NCBI GenBank assembly: GCA_940671915.1
Contig: CALNVZ010003426.1
Coordinates: 34,404,304 to 34,468,303, forward strand
Reading direction: 5' to 3'
DNA from: Paracentrotus lividus
Taxonomy: Eukaryota > Echinodermata > Echinoidea > Camarodonta > Echinidae
DNA length: 64,000 bases
The first letter of the stretch is position 1, and each line of letters starts with the position of its first letter. Positions 13,101-27,176 of this stretch are shown here, in pieces. The notes beneath the pieces are model-generated. The model saw nothing but the letters and a program-made list of their open reading frames with translations, made no database searches and was not told the DNA's origin. The translations under genes were made by a program, and so were the position numbers.

Positions 13101-16100
13101 CGGCTCCCTCATTTTTTTTTTATTACTTTGCTTTTCAGATCATATTTGATATGTTGTTTGTTGTGTTGACAATCCTAATTATCAGGATTTTATTTCAATA
13201 AACTTTGAATTTTAATTTTGAATTTGGTTTAAGGCATCTTTACTATCAATCTGTTATTACTTAGTTTATGTTGATTTAAGTTTTGTCTTGTGATATTACG
13301 TACATTTGCATACCAGCTTTGTTTTGCAGTTCGTTGAATGATCATTTTCAATCATTGTCTCTTATCCATACACTAAGCTGCAGTCTTCTGGCGCCTGGTT
13401 TGAACCAATCACTTTTGCAGGCTCCATCTGTGTAAATAAAGACAATATATGTTTAAGTTTAAATGCATTCTCGAGGCAATGTAAAATTATACCAAGTTCC
13501 AATCTTTAAAACAAGAACAGATTAGGGGACCCTACTTTTTTTTTACCACCCCAGAAAAAAAATGTGCCCCCTCCACTTTTCCAAATCCTTGCTCTGGCTG
13601 CTGAATACATGATTCTGCTCAATTTTAAAGCGAGAAAGTTATGTCAACTCAAGCTCACAGATTGTATACAATAACATTTCACACAATCAAAAACACAATG
13701 AACTTGTCTTCAAGTGTTGTGTACAGGTATTTTGGCACAAGACCAAGAGTGTAGGCTTAAATCATTACCTTGTAGGTCTAGTGGAAAAGTGGGTACTCTC
13801 ATTTGTAGACCCCTGGCCCATACCCAACAGACTTCAACATCAGTGATGGAAGCAGCAATTTCCCTGAAAAAAAAAAAGAAGCAAACTGTGGATTAGGTTT
13901 CAATTACACATGAATTTTAAATTTACTATATTTAGAGTTGATAGCTGTTGCCAAAAATAGAAAAAACTTAATGAAAACAAATGTTTTTACACCAATTTGT
14001 TAAGAGACCAAAAAGAACTTTATGGTTGATTTATATTAAGTTAGAAGTGGTTATTTTCGTGGTGACTTTATTTTCGCAAGTCTGCTGTTGCGAAAATCAG
14101 TAGGTCTACAAGGCTATTTATAGTAATGAATTCATCACCAATATAGCAAAATTTTGCTCCCCAACTAGTCCAAAATCGCTAAATAACTGGACGCCAAATT
14201 TATACATGTATGTAGATAGAAGTCTACCCCTAAATCTGTGCTTGATATATGACCTTCTTGATGAATGGACAAAGGCCCTACCCCCCCCCCCCCTACCATC
14301 ACTTGATGAGGGTCATCATGAAAAAGTGACTGAACATTTTTGCTCAGCTGGCAAGACAAAAAAAAAGAAAAAAGGACTGTAGCCTAGGCCAGGGTACAGA
14401 CTCCCCTGTACAAAAATCTGAATTTCAAATTTTTGCCCCCCTCCTCCAGCCCCTCTCATGAATCCTGGATCAGCCATTAAAACACCAATCATTATCTAGT
14501 CAAACAATGTCAAGCTGTGACATATCTTTGTTATTGATTTATTTTAGATCTAGATCTAAATCTAACGTAAGATTCCGCAAAAAAAAAAAAAAAAAATTAA
14601 ATGTGTGGAAACACATAAAAAAGACACTTTACAGTTGCAGAGATAATTTGAAAATAAGTGGATACAACTGTACCTTAGCCTAAAACATAAGAAATCACTT
14701 TAAGAGTATGCATGGCGATGTTTGATTGGTATTTTAAATTTAGATCAACAGCTACACTCAAATGCTTTCACGGATACATTGTTAGCCCTAGGAAAATTCC
14801 ACCATAAACTACACCAAATGTCTGCCTAAGCTCTGGGACAAGACATGTTGTTTAGGGGGTTAATCATGAAGTCTGCAGACAACGATAAAACACAAACAAA
14901 ATCGATCTGCCCAAATAAGTGGTCCAAAAAATCAACTTTCAACATCATAAATCAATTACTTGTTAAAATCCTAAGTTTATGAAATTATCATATTTCATAT
15001 TTATTGCCATCAAATATCATGAAAATATCAGCATATTCAGTAAATAACGGAGCAAAAAGGTACTTACGTTTGATCTCTGGGACTGGATTGTAAACAAAAC
15101 TTTTCAGCGGGAATCGAAAAATCAATAGGCTCATGCACCAGTCGTTTTTGCAAAAAGAAATAATTACCGATCAATCGCTAATAGCGATTGATCGCAGGGG
15201 GCCTTTGTGTTACGGATTTAGCGATTAATCGCTATTAGCGACTGATTGAAAGTTTGCGATTGATTGCTAACTTTTCTTTATGTTACGGGGCCCTGGGCTG
15301 CTGGATGTTGGATGGTCAGTCTAGAGGGCGCTGTCGCTTCGGATCACTTCTCATGTGCTAAATGGGGATTAAATCTGGGCTGCGAGGGGCCCTTTCTTGC
15401 AGCTTAACATGTTTATGTTGAAATATTGCTTTTATATGGTTTGATATATGTACTTGGGGTCTTTGTTATGTTGGACCGTAAATTGATGACCATTCAAACT
15501 TGAAGCAGATGAGAGCATCTGAGCCATTCTGAAGGGCAAGAATATCCTCATGGCTTCAGCATTCATGATGCCATGTTATGAAATTTATCTCTCCAACTCT
15601 ACTGGCTGCCATACAACTCCAAATTCATGAAGCATCCTCCACTGTGCTTCACTGTTGGCTCCAAGCATGACTGACTGAAAGCTTCCTACAAGACACACAT
15701 GGTCCCGTGCATCATATCCAATCACTTTTGCACTACTTAGGTCTTAGGACGGAGTGCTAGAACTCAGCAGGCTTGTTCTCAAGTTGTTTTGCAAAAGCAT
15801 GACGCTTCTCTGATACTGTCCCTTACATTTGGCTTCTTTCTTGCCAATTATTCCACCTATAGTCATGTAGCCATTTAGCCTGTTGCAGACACTCTTGAGG
15901 GCACCCAGTCATTCCTCAGCCTCTGTGGCCTTGGATGCAATTTTCTTTGGTTGGAAATTGCTATATTCCATTGCTTACTGTCTGTCCATCAATATCATCA
16001 TGAAAACTGATGTCCATGAGACTAATTTTGCCTCTTAGAGGCTCCCACTTGCGTAAAGGCTTATTGGTCTTCAAGTTGTTTTCCAACATAACAGGGACCC

Positions 16101-19100
16101 CAAGCATGCAGCGAAGCATATTAAAGCATTATTTTAGCAGAAACTTGTTAAGAAGCTAGAAAAGGCACCTCAGATCCAAGATTTAATCCCCATTTAGCAC
16201 ACGGGAGGTGATCTAAAGCGACAGCGCCCTCAATACTCACCATCAAGCCTCCAGCAGCTCCAGGACACGCTCCAGCGAATATGGAATGGTATTGGCGGTG
16301 AAATGAGTGCTAAATTGGACGACAGTATGCCAAGGAGGTTGATCACTGCCCTTGAAGCCAAAAAAGGCTCCCAAAACTTTAAACACTCCTTTAAAAACCC
16401 ATCTTCTAAAGTGTACAAATAATTTTTGGGCCATGAAAATTGCAAATGGCGGCCTAGAACTTCCGAAACTGACGGATCATTAGAGATTTAGTGTTCAGGT
16501 GATGGTGACATTACCTACTATCTGATATAAATAGTAATTGAAATTTCAAACCAACATCGATTTGTTTAATATCATTTTTTCAAAGTGTACAAATAATTTT
16601 TGGGGACACTGTACATGTTTATACCAAGGAGTTACCCTTAATTTTCACTGTAAACACATCTAGATGGACATTAAACAACAGAATTGATATGTTTACTTGT
16701 TGTACATGTAACTGTCAAGTGTGATTGGCCGGACTGTCAAATCTGCACGCCATCAATTAGTGCTCCCTCCTTTCAATTTGAATGTAGTTTCATGCATACA
16801 TTGTACAATGTACAAAAAAAAATGTACAAAAAAAGGATTGCATCCCCTTTTAGACATGTCTCCATTGTACCTACATGACCATGTACCTACATGACCATGT
16901 TCCATCTCTAGGTTACGTGCAAGGCAAAATACAAAAAAAAAAGAAAATTGTATTTCTTGTCAACAGTTTAAGATGTGAGGGATTCCTGTAAATTTCCCTT
17001 CTGAGGGTGCTGCTGCGTAATGTGTTCAGATTAGGCTACTTGATATTTTGAATTATTTACAAGTATTGAAGTAAAATTTCCATGTCAAAGCTCTTGAAAC
17101 TCGCATTAAATTTTAAAACCCTGTATTGTAGAACTGTATTTAAACATAAAATTATTGACTTTTATAATCCAATGAGCTAATGCTTTTCTCAACCAGTATG
17201 TAGTTGTCTGCATGGTTCAATGTAGGCCTACAGAAGTCTACAAAATGTTGTAAAGAGGACAAACCTACATGTAGTATGTATTACAACTGAAGTGTCAAAC
17301 CGTTACTACATGTCAGCTAGCGTAACTGTAAACTGTGAAGTCCTCTAAACAGAATTCCCTTAAGGCTGAATGATTCAAAGAGATGACAATGGGCTTAACT
17401 AGGTGCTTTAACAGGATTAAGATAATGACAAGTGGATTAGGGCTTCTTCAGCACCGGTTTACAGACATGTTGTCCTTCAAAGACACACTACTACATGTAC
17501 TGTGATTTTCTGTTACTTGTGGTTCTTCATCTGTTGCCTGTTTCCCTGTTATGTCTATGTTTATTCAATTTGGTACTTTCCATGATTGTATGTGCACATT
17601 AGCATTCATTATGAATATAGGCCTACATGTTATATTTACAGTTATCTTTTTGCAAGATATATAAAAGCAATTCACAAAAACATTAATTTCAACAAAAAAT
17701 ATTTGTGTGGACCATACAGCAAACTACATTACATGATCCCCTGTCATTTCTACCTTCTTCTAATAGACTGGCATTTATTTCATGTACATACATGTACATG
17801 TACATATACAGCTGAAATGTTGAAAGATGTCAAATTTCTTGGGATTTTTTCAAACAGTCTATTGCAAATACTCTTATGAGATGTCATCAGCACCCTATCA
17901 AAATGGTGTCTGTATCATTTTGCTCAAATGGTTGTAACAATGATCAAACATAATCAATGTTGAGAAATATGTCCATTGTATGCAGCTAGGTTGTAAAATC
18001 ATTGGACTGTATATTAAAGATACAATGTAAACAACAAATATTATGTACATGTAGACCAGCACTTTCGTGACAGTTATATTCACAGTGCCTTCCTGTTTCT
18101 GTAGAGGTTGCAGGCTGGCTGTTTGACTCTGTTTTAAAAGATCATGATTAATTGTTTCCTCAACCCATAAAGCTGATATTGTGGGGCAAACACAGTACTT
18201 ACAATGTAGAAGAACTGCAAGAGAACTTATTGACAAGAATGACTTTTGAGAAATACAAAAACTCAATTTGAATAGCAGTCTGGGGAACAAGGGCCCATAC
18301 TTAGACCAACCCTTTTAAAAAGCCCAATGAAAAAATAATTAGGACCTACAAAAATTCCATTGAATTTACAATGTACATGTACATGTAGGCCTATAAAACC
18401 TAAAATAAATGTATTCTACATGTAACCCTGTGTAAAAAAAAACAAAAAAAACAAAAAAAAAACAACAGCTGTTTTTCTCTCTACCTGATTTTGTGTTTTG
18501 GGGGATGGGGGCTGCTGGCATTAGTTTTTAAAATCTTGTTCAAATGTGAGGGGATCTGCATATATTTTTGAAAAGTTTTATTTAAAAAAAAATTCAGAAA
18601 TAAAAAATTATATGCAGTATATCATGCGCATTGTACCTTGTACAGGGAAATAAGTTATATTGGCATAGTCAATCATGCACAAGACCACAACAAATAGTCA
18701 ATGACTAATTCTTTATCAACTGATAGCAAGACAATAGCATGGGATTCGACAATCATTTGCTTTCATAATTCATTATGAGCCACTTTTTATAACAAGATTG
18801 ATCTGTATGCACGTGACCCTCTTTATTGAGTTTAGTCTACAATGTACCTCAATCAAGCTAATCTCAAGTAATGGAAGTAGAATGACATTTTCAGAGAACG
18901 TGTTTGCATTTAAAATGAAAAGTGCTGTAATAATCATAGGAAAATTAATAAACTTTGATTTATAAAGTGGGCAGTTTGAACCAGGCAAATACTTTTCCAA
19001 TCTAGTTTGAGATTTGGAACTAAGTTGAGCGACAGGATTAGACTGTTTCAGCTGCATTTTAAGTTCAACAAATAATTAACAAATCTAATTTACAAACTAG

Positions 19101-22100
19101 AATCCTATACAGTGTGAAGTCGTCAATAAAAGGTCATGATTAATTGCTTCCAAACCAATGCTAGGGTCCTTGACAAGTAATTCAACCAACACAGAGACCT
19201 TGTTTATTGTAGTCCCTGTTCATACTGCAAATTAAATGGAGTGTGAAAGGGTTTCACATGCAGTAATAGAGACTGCAAAGTTCATCAATGTGCATCTTGT
19301 TGAATCTGTTCACACTGCAAGCTAAACTGCCACTAAAACGGTTCTGATCAACCAACACAGAAGGATGAGACCTTGTTTATTGTAGTCCATGTTTATAACT
19401 GCAATTTAAACTACAATGCAAATGGAGTGTGAAAGGGTTTCACATCCTAATTTGAGAATGCAAACTTAATGTACAACTTGCGTCTGTTCACACTGCAAGC
19501 TAAACTGCCTCTAAAACAGTTGTGATCAACCAACACAGAAGGGTGAGACCTTGTTTATTGTAGTCCCTGTTCATAACTGGAATTATTTAGACTGCAAATT
19601 GAATGAACATCTTGTTGAGTCTGTTAACACTGAAGCTAAACTTCCTCTAAAATGGGTGTGATGTATTGACCTGGTTCCTACTGACAACTTAACCCAAACT
19701 AGATTTTTCATAGCCATCTTTGACCATGTATGGTGTATGGTGTACATGTATATAAATTAACCTGACTTTGGCCTGACAAGTCGTTTATAAAAAACAGAGG
19801 AAAGATTTTAATTCTAAATGCCTGCACCCAAATTTACATCTTAGAAACTCATGCACGTAAAATTGAACGTACATGTACCTAGTAGTCTACATGTATGTAT
19901 GTAATAATTTGAGGGCATATTGAAGATCATTCCAAAATACTTTGGTGTCAAGAACTAGAGTTGAGCTTTAATTTTGGCCACTCTGGGTATGCTAATGTTT
20001 CAGTTCAGTCTATTTCCAGTCTGGTGTTGCTTTCATTTGCCTGTGACTGTGGTGTCAGCTAATGTATACTCGATAGGTTTGCAATTCATGCTCGAGCTGG
20101 CTGTCAAAAGTTTCATTTTCATTTCCTAATTTGAATGAAAGGGTCATTAATAAATCGGAGAGCTTGCAAGAATAGGCAACGCATGATAGCTTTTCTGAGT
20201 GTCAAACAATTGCCAGCTGGAGTTTGGTGGGAGTCATGTGATTTTGTATGCATCATTTGTTATTAGTTGGTCTGTCATTGAAATGATTTGAATTGTCTTG
20301 AGAGAATATAAAATAGAGACGGAGCAAGAGGCAAAAGAGGAGGGGAGAGAGAGAGAGGGAGATAGAGAGAGGGGGAGTGGGGGAGGAGAGAGGACGATAT
20401 AGAGGAAGAGTGGAAATACAACAACAACAAAAAAACAAAAAAGGGAAGGAAAGAAAGAAATATACGTGGATTGGAAGGAGAGAGGGATATAAACATATTT
20501 CATTTTAAGGTGATTTCCCAAACCTTGCCCTCAAGACATCAACAATTCATAATATTTTTATATGCTCAGCCATCGTGATATAAACAAAGATTGTATGAAC
20601 CAGCTGTCATGTAATTTACAAGCATTCATCACGAGATCACGTACATGTACATTGTAAGGAATTCAATATCATAAAGTTCTAACATTTGTCAGTATTGGAA
20701 GGATTCGTGGCAGAATGTTTCCATAAATATCCTCAAAATGTATTGTCAGTTTTTCATCTTATGATTCCATTAAATTTGTGGATCTGATTTAAAGGGATGG
20801 TGCATCTTTTTTTTATGTTGCAATTTTGCTTTCAACATCTTACAATTAACATTGTCAGTGGTACTTTTTTGGAGTAGTTTAACATCTTAGGAAGATAACA
20901 ATAGTCATTTGGTGAAAAGACTTTGCAGATAATATGTTTGTAACAGCTTTCTCTTTATGATAACTTTTTTTTTTTGCAGTATTGATTGTACATACTGTAC
21001 ATGTATTTCCAATGCATTGTTATATACATGTAATAATAGAAAACAAGAAGCGCTTAATAGTGGCTTGTCTCATGTATAATTACGCATAAATAGTTTTCTC
21101 ATATGCACTAGATGCATCCCTGATATTAGGCACTCAAGCATTGAAAGTTTCCTACCTGTATCCAGTTATGTCACCTAGGTCGAGTGTGGCAAATGTAAAT
21201 AAATGACAATACCCAATGGATTTTTTTTTTTTCAACCTCTACTCAGTTTTAAGTATGCCACTTCTTTGTGTACCATGGACTTTGTTGTGGGGTCCATGAA
21301 TGTACATTATACCGTGATGCAATGGCCATAGTGTGTGTACATGTATGATAATATCATCTCAGGCTATCTCTATGATAATATAATTCCCTTGTGATTAGAG
21401 GCACTAGAAGAATGTCTTGGCATATGTTGTGTTGACGGATGGAGGACTGGATGTGAGAAAGTTGGACAGATACTCTCCTGGCCGGTGTATTGATGAAGCT
21501 GTGATGATGCATGGCATGGTTGGAGTGGAGATGATGGGGAGGGATGCAGTACGGGAAGGATGTGGAAGGCTGTACAAGGGGTGTGGTACATGTAGTATGG
21601 TAGAGGGGTGCAGTGGGATTTAAAGTGGTATGAATGGGGGAGGGGGTATTTCCATGATGATGCATTGAATGGCAAGAGTGCAGATAATGTTCAGTATTTT
21701 AAAGTTGGACAGATACTATCGTGGCTGGTGCATTAATGAAGCTGTGATGATGCATGGCATGGTTGGAGTGGAGATGATGGGGAGGGGTTGTGGTAACATA
21801 CACAAGGGGTGTGGTTGGTGGAAGAGGGGTGCAGTAGGATGGATGACGGGTGTGGTATAATGGTCGAGGGGTGTGGTGGGATTGGATAACGGGTATAGAT
21901 GGTAGTGATAATGCTATATTACATGATGATGCATTGATTGGAAAGAGTGCAGATAATGTTGAGAAAGTTGTAGATACTCTCCTGGTTGGTGTATTGATGA
22001 AGCTGTGATGATGCATGTCATGGTTGGAGTGGAGATGATGGGGTGGGATAGTGGTGCGGAAGGGATGCAGTAGGCTGGATGAGGGGTCTGGTACATGTAC

Positions 22101-25100
22101 AAGGTAGGATGGTCGAGGGGTGCAGCTCTAGGGATTTAAAGGGGTACGGATGGTATTGATATTTCCATGATAATGCATTGAATGGCAAGAGTGCAGATAA
22201 TGTTGAGAAAGTTAGACAGATACTCTCCTGGCCGGTGTATTGATGAAGCTGTGATGATGCATGGCATGGTTGGAGTGGAGATGATGGAGAGGGATGCAGT
22301 ACGGGAATGATGCAGTAGGCTGGATAAGGGGTGTGGTACATGTAGGATGGTTGAGCGGTGCAGAGGGATTTGAAGGCGTACAAATGGTAGTGAAATAGAA
22401 ACATACATGTAATGACCTGAAAGTCTGTGATTACACTTCCCGTTTCATGTACATCACAGATGTACATGTACATTGTAGGCTAACATGCATCAGGAAAGTT
22501 ACATTTCCTAGCGTGTACACAATCCATCCATATGCTCATCTGTCATTGAAGACGCCTTCATCATAACAAACGGACTTGGACACATACTGTACAGCGCTTG
22601 TACCACATGTAATTGGAGTCCGCATTGCTCAGTACCCCGCTATGATAAAAAGGGCTGGACTCTTTTCTGGAAGGTGATATGAAAAGGTCATTGTACTTCC
22701 ATAGCATGTTTCTCATGTGAAAATAATCTACTTGTACATGTACTTGTAAACAATGTTACAACTGTATACCATGGAGGTAACCACCACGGTTATGAAAACT
22801 ACTCTTTTACCTCCATGCGTATCCGTACATATGTAGCTGTACACATTATGCTATAAAATAAATTGTACTCTTTAAGGAACACACATACATGTACACATAC
22901 ACGTCATACATATGTACAGGTTTAGAAAAAAATGCAATGTTGGCCGATTGAGTATTTTCAATTGCTAACTCAAGTTTGTATGATTTAGTTATTTGAAATA
23001 TCAGGTATTTTACCATTGTACAGTGCATGTAATGTACATGTACATAATTGCAGTTATTCCCATTGCTGCATACAAATACTAATCTGGTATGAGTAACCCC
23101 TTATTTCACATTTTTAGATATTACATTCTATTTTGTTTCTGATTGTTTTTTTAAAAAAATTGAGAAGAAAAAGAAGGAAAAGAAGGAAAAGAAAATCACA
23201 TAAATATTCTCTTCCCACTGATCATGTGATTTACATAAACAGAGTCCATTCAATGATATTTGAGCTATAGTAGTAGACAAGTGATCACTTGAAAAGGTGG
23301 TATTATTTTTCAATTGATTGTATATTAACTTACAATGCACTTCCCATTGTGTTGCTAATAATGTAATCCATATGTGTGTGTATAAGTGGTTGAATTGCAG
23401 TTGTAGCTTGGAAGCAGAAATTAAAATACATTGGAGCAGAGAAAAATAAAGCTCAGGAAAGATTCAAAGCTCTCTGGAAAAAACTGGAAAAACCAAACAA
23501 AACATGTACATGTACATACACAAAGAAATAAAATATATTTTGAAAGTACTAATAAAAGGTTGATCAACTCCTTGGGCAGGGCTCAACACAAGTTGGTGCC
23601 CAATACATGGGGGTGACCAAAATTAAACTTAGGGCTCCCACCCCCATTGTTTTCCCCAAAACATAACCATTGGCTTTAATATGCTCTCCATTCACAGAAG
23701 TATCGCCCTCATCCACGTATTGTGGAGTCATACATGTAGATGTATGTACAAAATATATATATCTTCAAATATATTACAAGTTTTGTTGATTAAAAAAAGT
23801 TGAATTTCTTGATTCTTACATACAAAATGTACAAGTAACTGTCTGTATATTCACATTTATGAATGACATGCTGTTGTAAAAGTGAATCAACTCATAAAAA
23901 CATTTCCATATTGATTTACTGATTGTAACAAATATGGAAATGCCTGTACTTAATATTTGATTGATTTTGTCAATTTATGGTGTATTTGTCGATTATGTAC
24001 ATAAATTTACAAAATCTCCATTGTGTTCAGGATAGATTGTTGTTATAGCTCAAATGCTTTCACTTTGGTGTTGATGAACTGTCAAAGTAAACAGGCACGA
24101 CCCAATTACAACTAACGTTTGCCTTTGTATCGCTGTCTATTTTTTGTTTTATGGTATCATGTGACTAATCATTGCAATTTTTACTGCACATACATTTGCA
24201 GGGTTCTTGGGAGGAACTTGTCCAAAGTGGGATGTATCGCAAGATGATTGCGCTGATATAGTTCTGCTAGATTGATACATTTGTACTTGTAAAACTTTTC
24301 ATACATAATAATTCATTTAAAATTATTATTTTTCATGAACAACTACATGTAGCATAAAAGTTGTTTACCGAGTTCATTGAGTTATTTTGATCCAAAAGGG
24401 TCTGTCTCATCAACACAGAAGTGCTTGTTGATTAATTGATATCGTCTCTATGGAAACTACGCTGTGCTAATGAGGAGTGGATGTTAATTTAGATTAGCAA
24501 TATAAAGCTGTGCCCTTGAAAAGGTAAATTTTTATAGAGCAGATTTTAAAGGCACTATCATAGCACATCATACCTAAATAGCATCACCTCGAGCCATGGG
24601 CTACTCAAATTGTCCACTTTCCAAACCCAGAATGCAATATTCTGGATTACATAATCTTATCATACATGCTCACTTAAATGATAACAAATTCATGTCACAA
24701 AATGTTACCTTTTTTTCTCTTTTTTTATACAAATTCACTCTTTTTAGATTCCATTATGGGCTAATTTACTGAAATAGTTATTTTAACATGACTTCCTCTT
24801 GAAAGGTGCACAGTGCATGAAGCCTACATATGTACACCCCCTTTAAATTTAGGTGGGTGTAAAAGGGAAATTAGGCATGAGCATGCGAGGATGAAGATTG
24901 AGTGGGTGAAGCCTGGAAAAAAACTGATAAATTGCAGTCTTGTACAAGCTTCTTGAGTTCTGGCAAAGATTCCCAAAGAATTTTTAAAAACTTTAATACA
25001 CCCTATGATACACAAATGAGTGATATCTGCAAAATGATGTCGATAGAAGGTCTGAAATAGCCGATTAATTGGGTTGATGACAATGCTCCACGATTAATGC

Positions 25101-27129
25101 TAACTTCACCCTCTGGACTAAACACTTTATAATCCTTGCTCTATTCTAAAACCTAACACAACCCTAACCTTAAACTACTTAAGTATCGTTCCACGGCAAG
25201 CCTTAACACCAAGTTAACTCCAAGTTGTCCTCGAGGACTATGTTCTCGAGGACAACTTGGAGTTAACTTGGAGTTAAGGCCCGTGTGAACAAACTCTGTG
25301 TTTATGTTCTCGAGGATAAGTCGGGATTTATGTTCTCGACAGATCTTAGGGTTCAGGCTCGAAACTCCAAGCGGTGGGTGGTCTCCGATCGCGCGTTTGA
25401 CCGTGTGGACACGATTTTAACTTGGAGTTACTGTTCTCGAAGATAAGAGTGACCTTTTGTAACGGTTAAACTTCCGGTTCAGTCAAGGGACATAGCCGAA
25501 TAGTACAGGGAAATAAATAGCGCACGCTACATACAACTTGTACTTCCGGTCACCGAGCCTCTCACTTATCTTCGAGGATAACTATCCCCGAGGATAAGCA
25601 CTCCGTGTGAACGCAACTCGAGAACAAGCCATCGGGGTTTAAATTCTTAAGGATACAATCCTCGAGGACTAAAATCCCGATGGTCCCGTGTGAACATAGC
25701 TTATGACAAAATAATTCCCTGAACAATTGTTGCCAGAGCATTTGTTGGTTCCCTAATTAGCGAGCAAAAAAGAAATATTAAAACTGACCGAGTCTGCGTT
25801 ACTTACAATGCGTTTAATGCGTTACATGTACAAAGAAATCGATTGGAAGCAAGGGTTTGAAGCTCCTTGATTGGAAGTGAGAATGTAAATGCAGCAAAAT
25901 GTGAACTGCATTTTCAAATATATTTGTGTGTGTGTGTGTGAATGTACCAGGGTGGCCTAGGCCTTCATCTTTTTAAATGAGATGATGATTATTGTAAGGA
26001 GACCTTGAGTTCAGGCTAAGAATGCTTGCAATGCGTGTGCACGTACAGTGATAGCGCAGAGCTGCCACAAATGGCGTAAATAATACCATCCAATTATGAC
26101 AGATTTAGGGAGTAAAACGAGGATGGCAGCTCGCGTCATTCAGGGCATGCTAGCTCTAGTTTGCAGACTTGTGCGTTACAATAATGTATTCATTCATAAC
26201 GACTGAAACAGAGGATGATCTACTATGTACACTTTATTCCATAGGCTGCGTACATTAGCTGCTCTCGACTATCCATAAATAAATTTTAGGCTAGGTTTAA
26301 GACCTAATTATTTATCATTATTTATTTATGTTTTCGTACATGAGCATGTAAAGACGGATAAGTAGCCCAGGCTGAAGGAATCACTTACACTGTACATGTA
26401 ACGAAACATGAATCATTAAACATTTTTTTTTTTTTTCAAATACTGTCAAGTAGAGTAGTTAACCTGCATAAAGATCTTTGAGTGGTTATTTTCACAAATT
26501 TTGTGAGTCCATCTGTAAAATCAGGCTATTTATTGTAAAGAAAACATAACAAAAATCACAAAATTATACACTCCCAAATTTCCCAAACTAGTCCAAAATT
26601 GTGAAAATATCTGTATGCGAAAATATTGGCTTATAAAGTATAGAATTTATATACATGTACATGTACACATACAAAGTAATCTTCGAAATGTAATTTTTCA
26701 AAGCATGACTTGTGTCTGGAGACTAGCCTAGCCCTGTTGGTGAGATGAAATAAGTGGAGGAGAATGGATGAGGTAATATTAGCATTGTGCATAGGAGGGA
26801 TTATTGAATGGGTGAGGATGTATGGAAGGAAGCACGGGAGATGTGAGCAATGCATCTCACAGGAACAACGTCTTCTAAGTCAAGATCAAGTACAGATTTC
26901 GTGACCTCCTATTTTTGTCAGGCCTGTTCTTGAAATGTCTGATGAAGATACTAAGATGTAGGCCTATAACTCTTTGCATTTTAACCTTTCTGAGGCATAC
27001 AGGTATCTAGGGGTTGTATGTACACCGTCAAAGTTTACAAAGCGTCAAAGCGTACAAAGTAATTTTTCTATTTTGATTCAAGGTGCACCATATTTGTCTA
27101 AATATAAGTTTAATATTGACCCCCCCCCC

Positions 27130-27176
<47 letters not shown>

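Larger units (their letters stand above)
10993..16611. mobile_element. Tc1/mariner-type element, inverted-dimer form, split by a nested insertion
   Basis: Ends are CAGTGTCCCCAAAAATTATT and its inverse, each next to a TA dinucleotide. Inverted arms of roughly 440-470 bp follow (left 10993-11348 plus 15297-15377, right about 16173-16611). Both arms carry the C-terminal part of a Tc1-type transposase reading outward. The centre (about 15500-15720) holds a minus-strand middle part of the transposase, and 16060-16140 a plus-strand part. The whole is therefore an inverted joint of two partial transposase copies. Stops and frameshifts make it inactive. Confidence 0.8.

Noticed and set aside
21354..22473. 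Multiple overlapping frames on both strands
   Set aside because: All follow the 245-bp satellite unit.
26100..26175. ATGGCAGCTCGCGTC as an alternative first exon
   Set aside because: The short frame does not resemble the SBF N-terminus and has no well-placed donor in the right phase.
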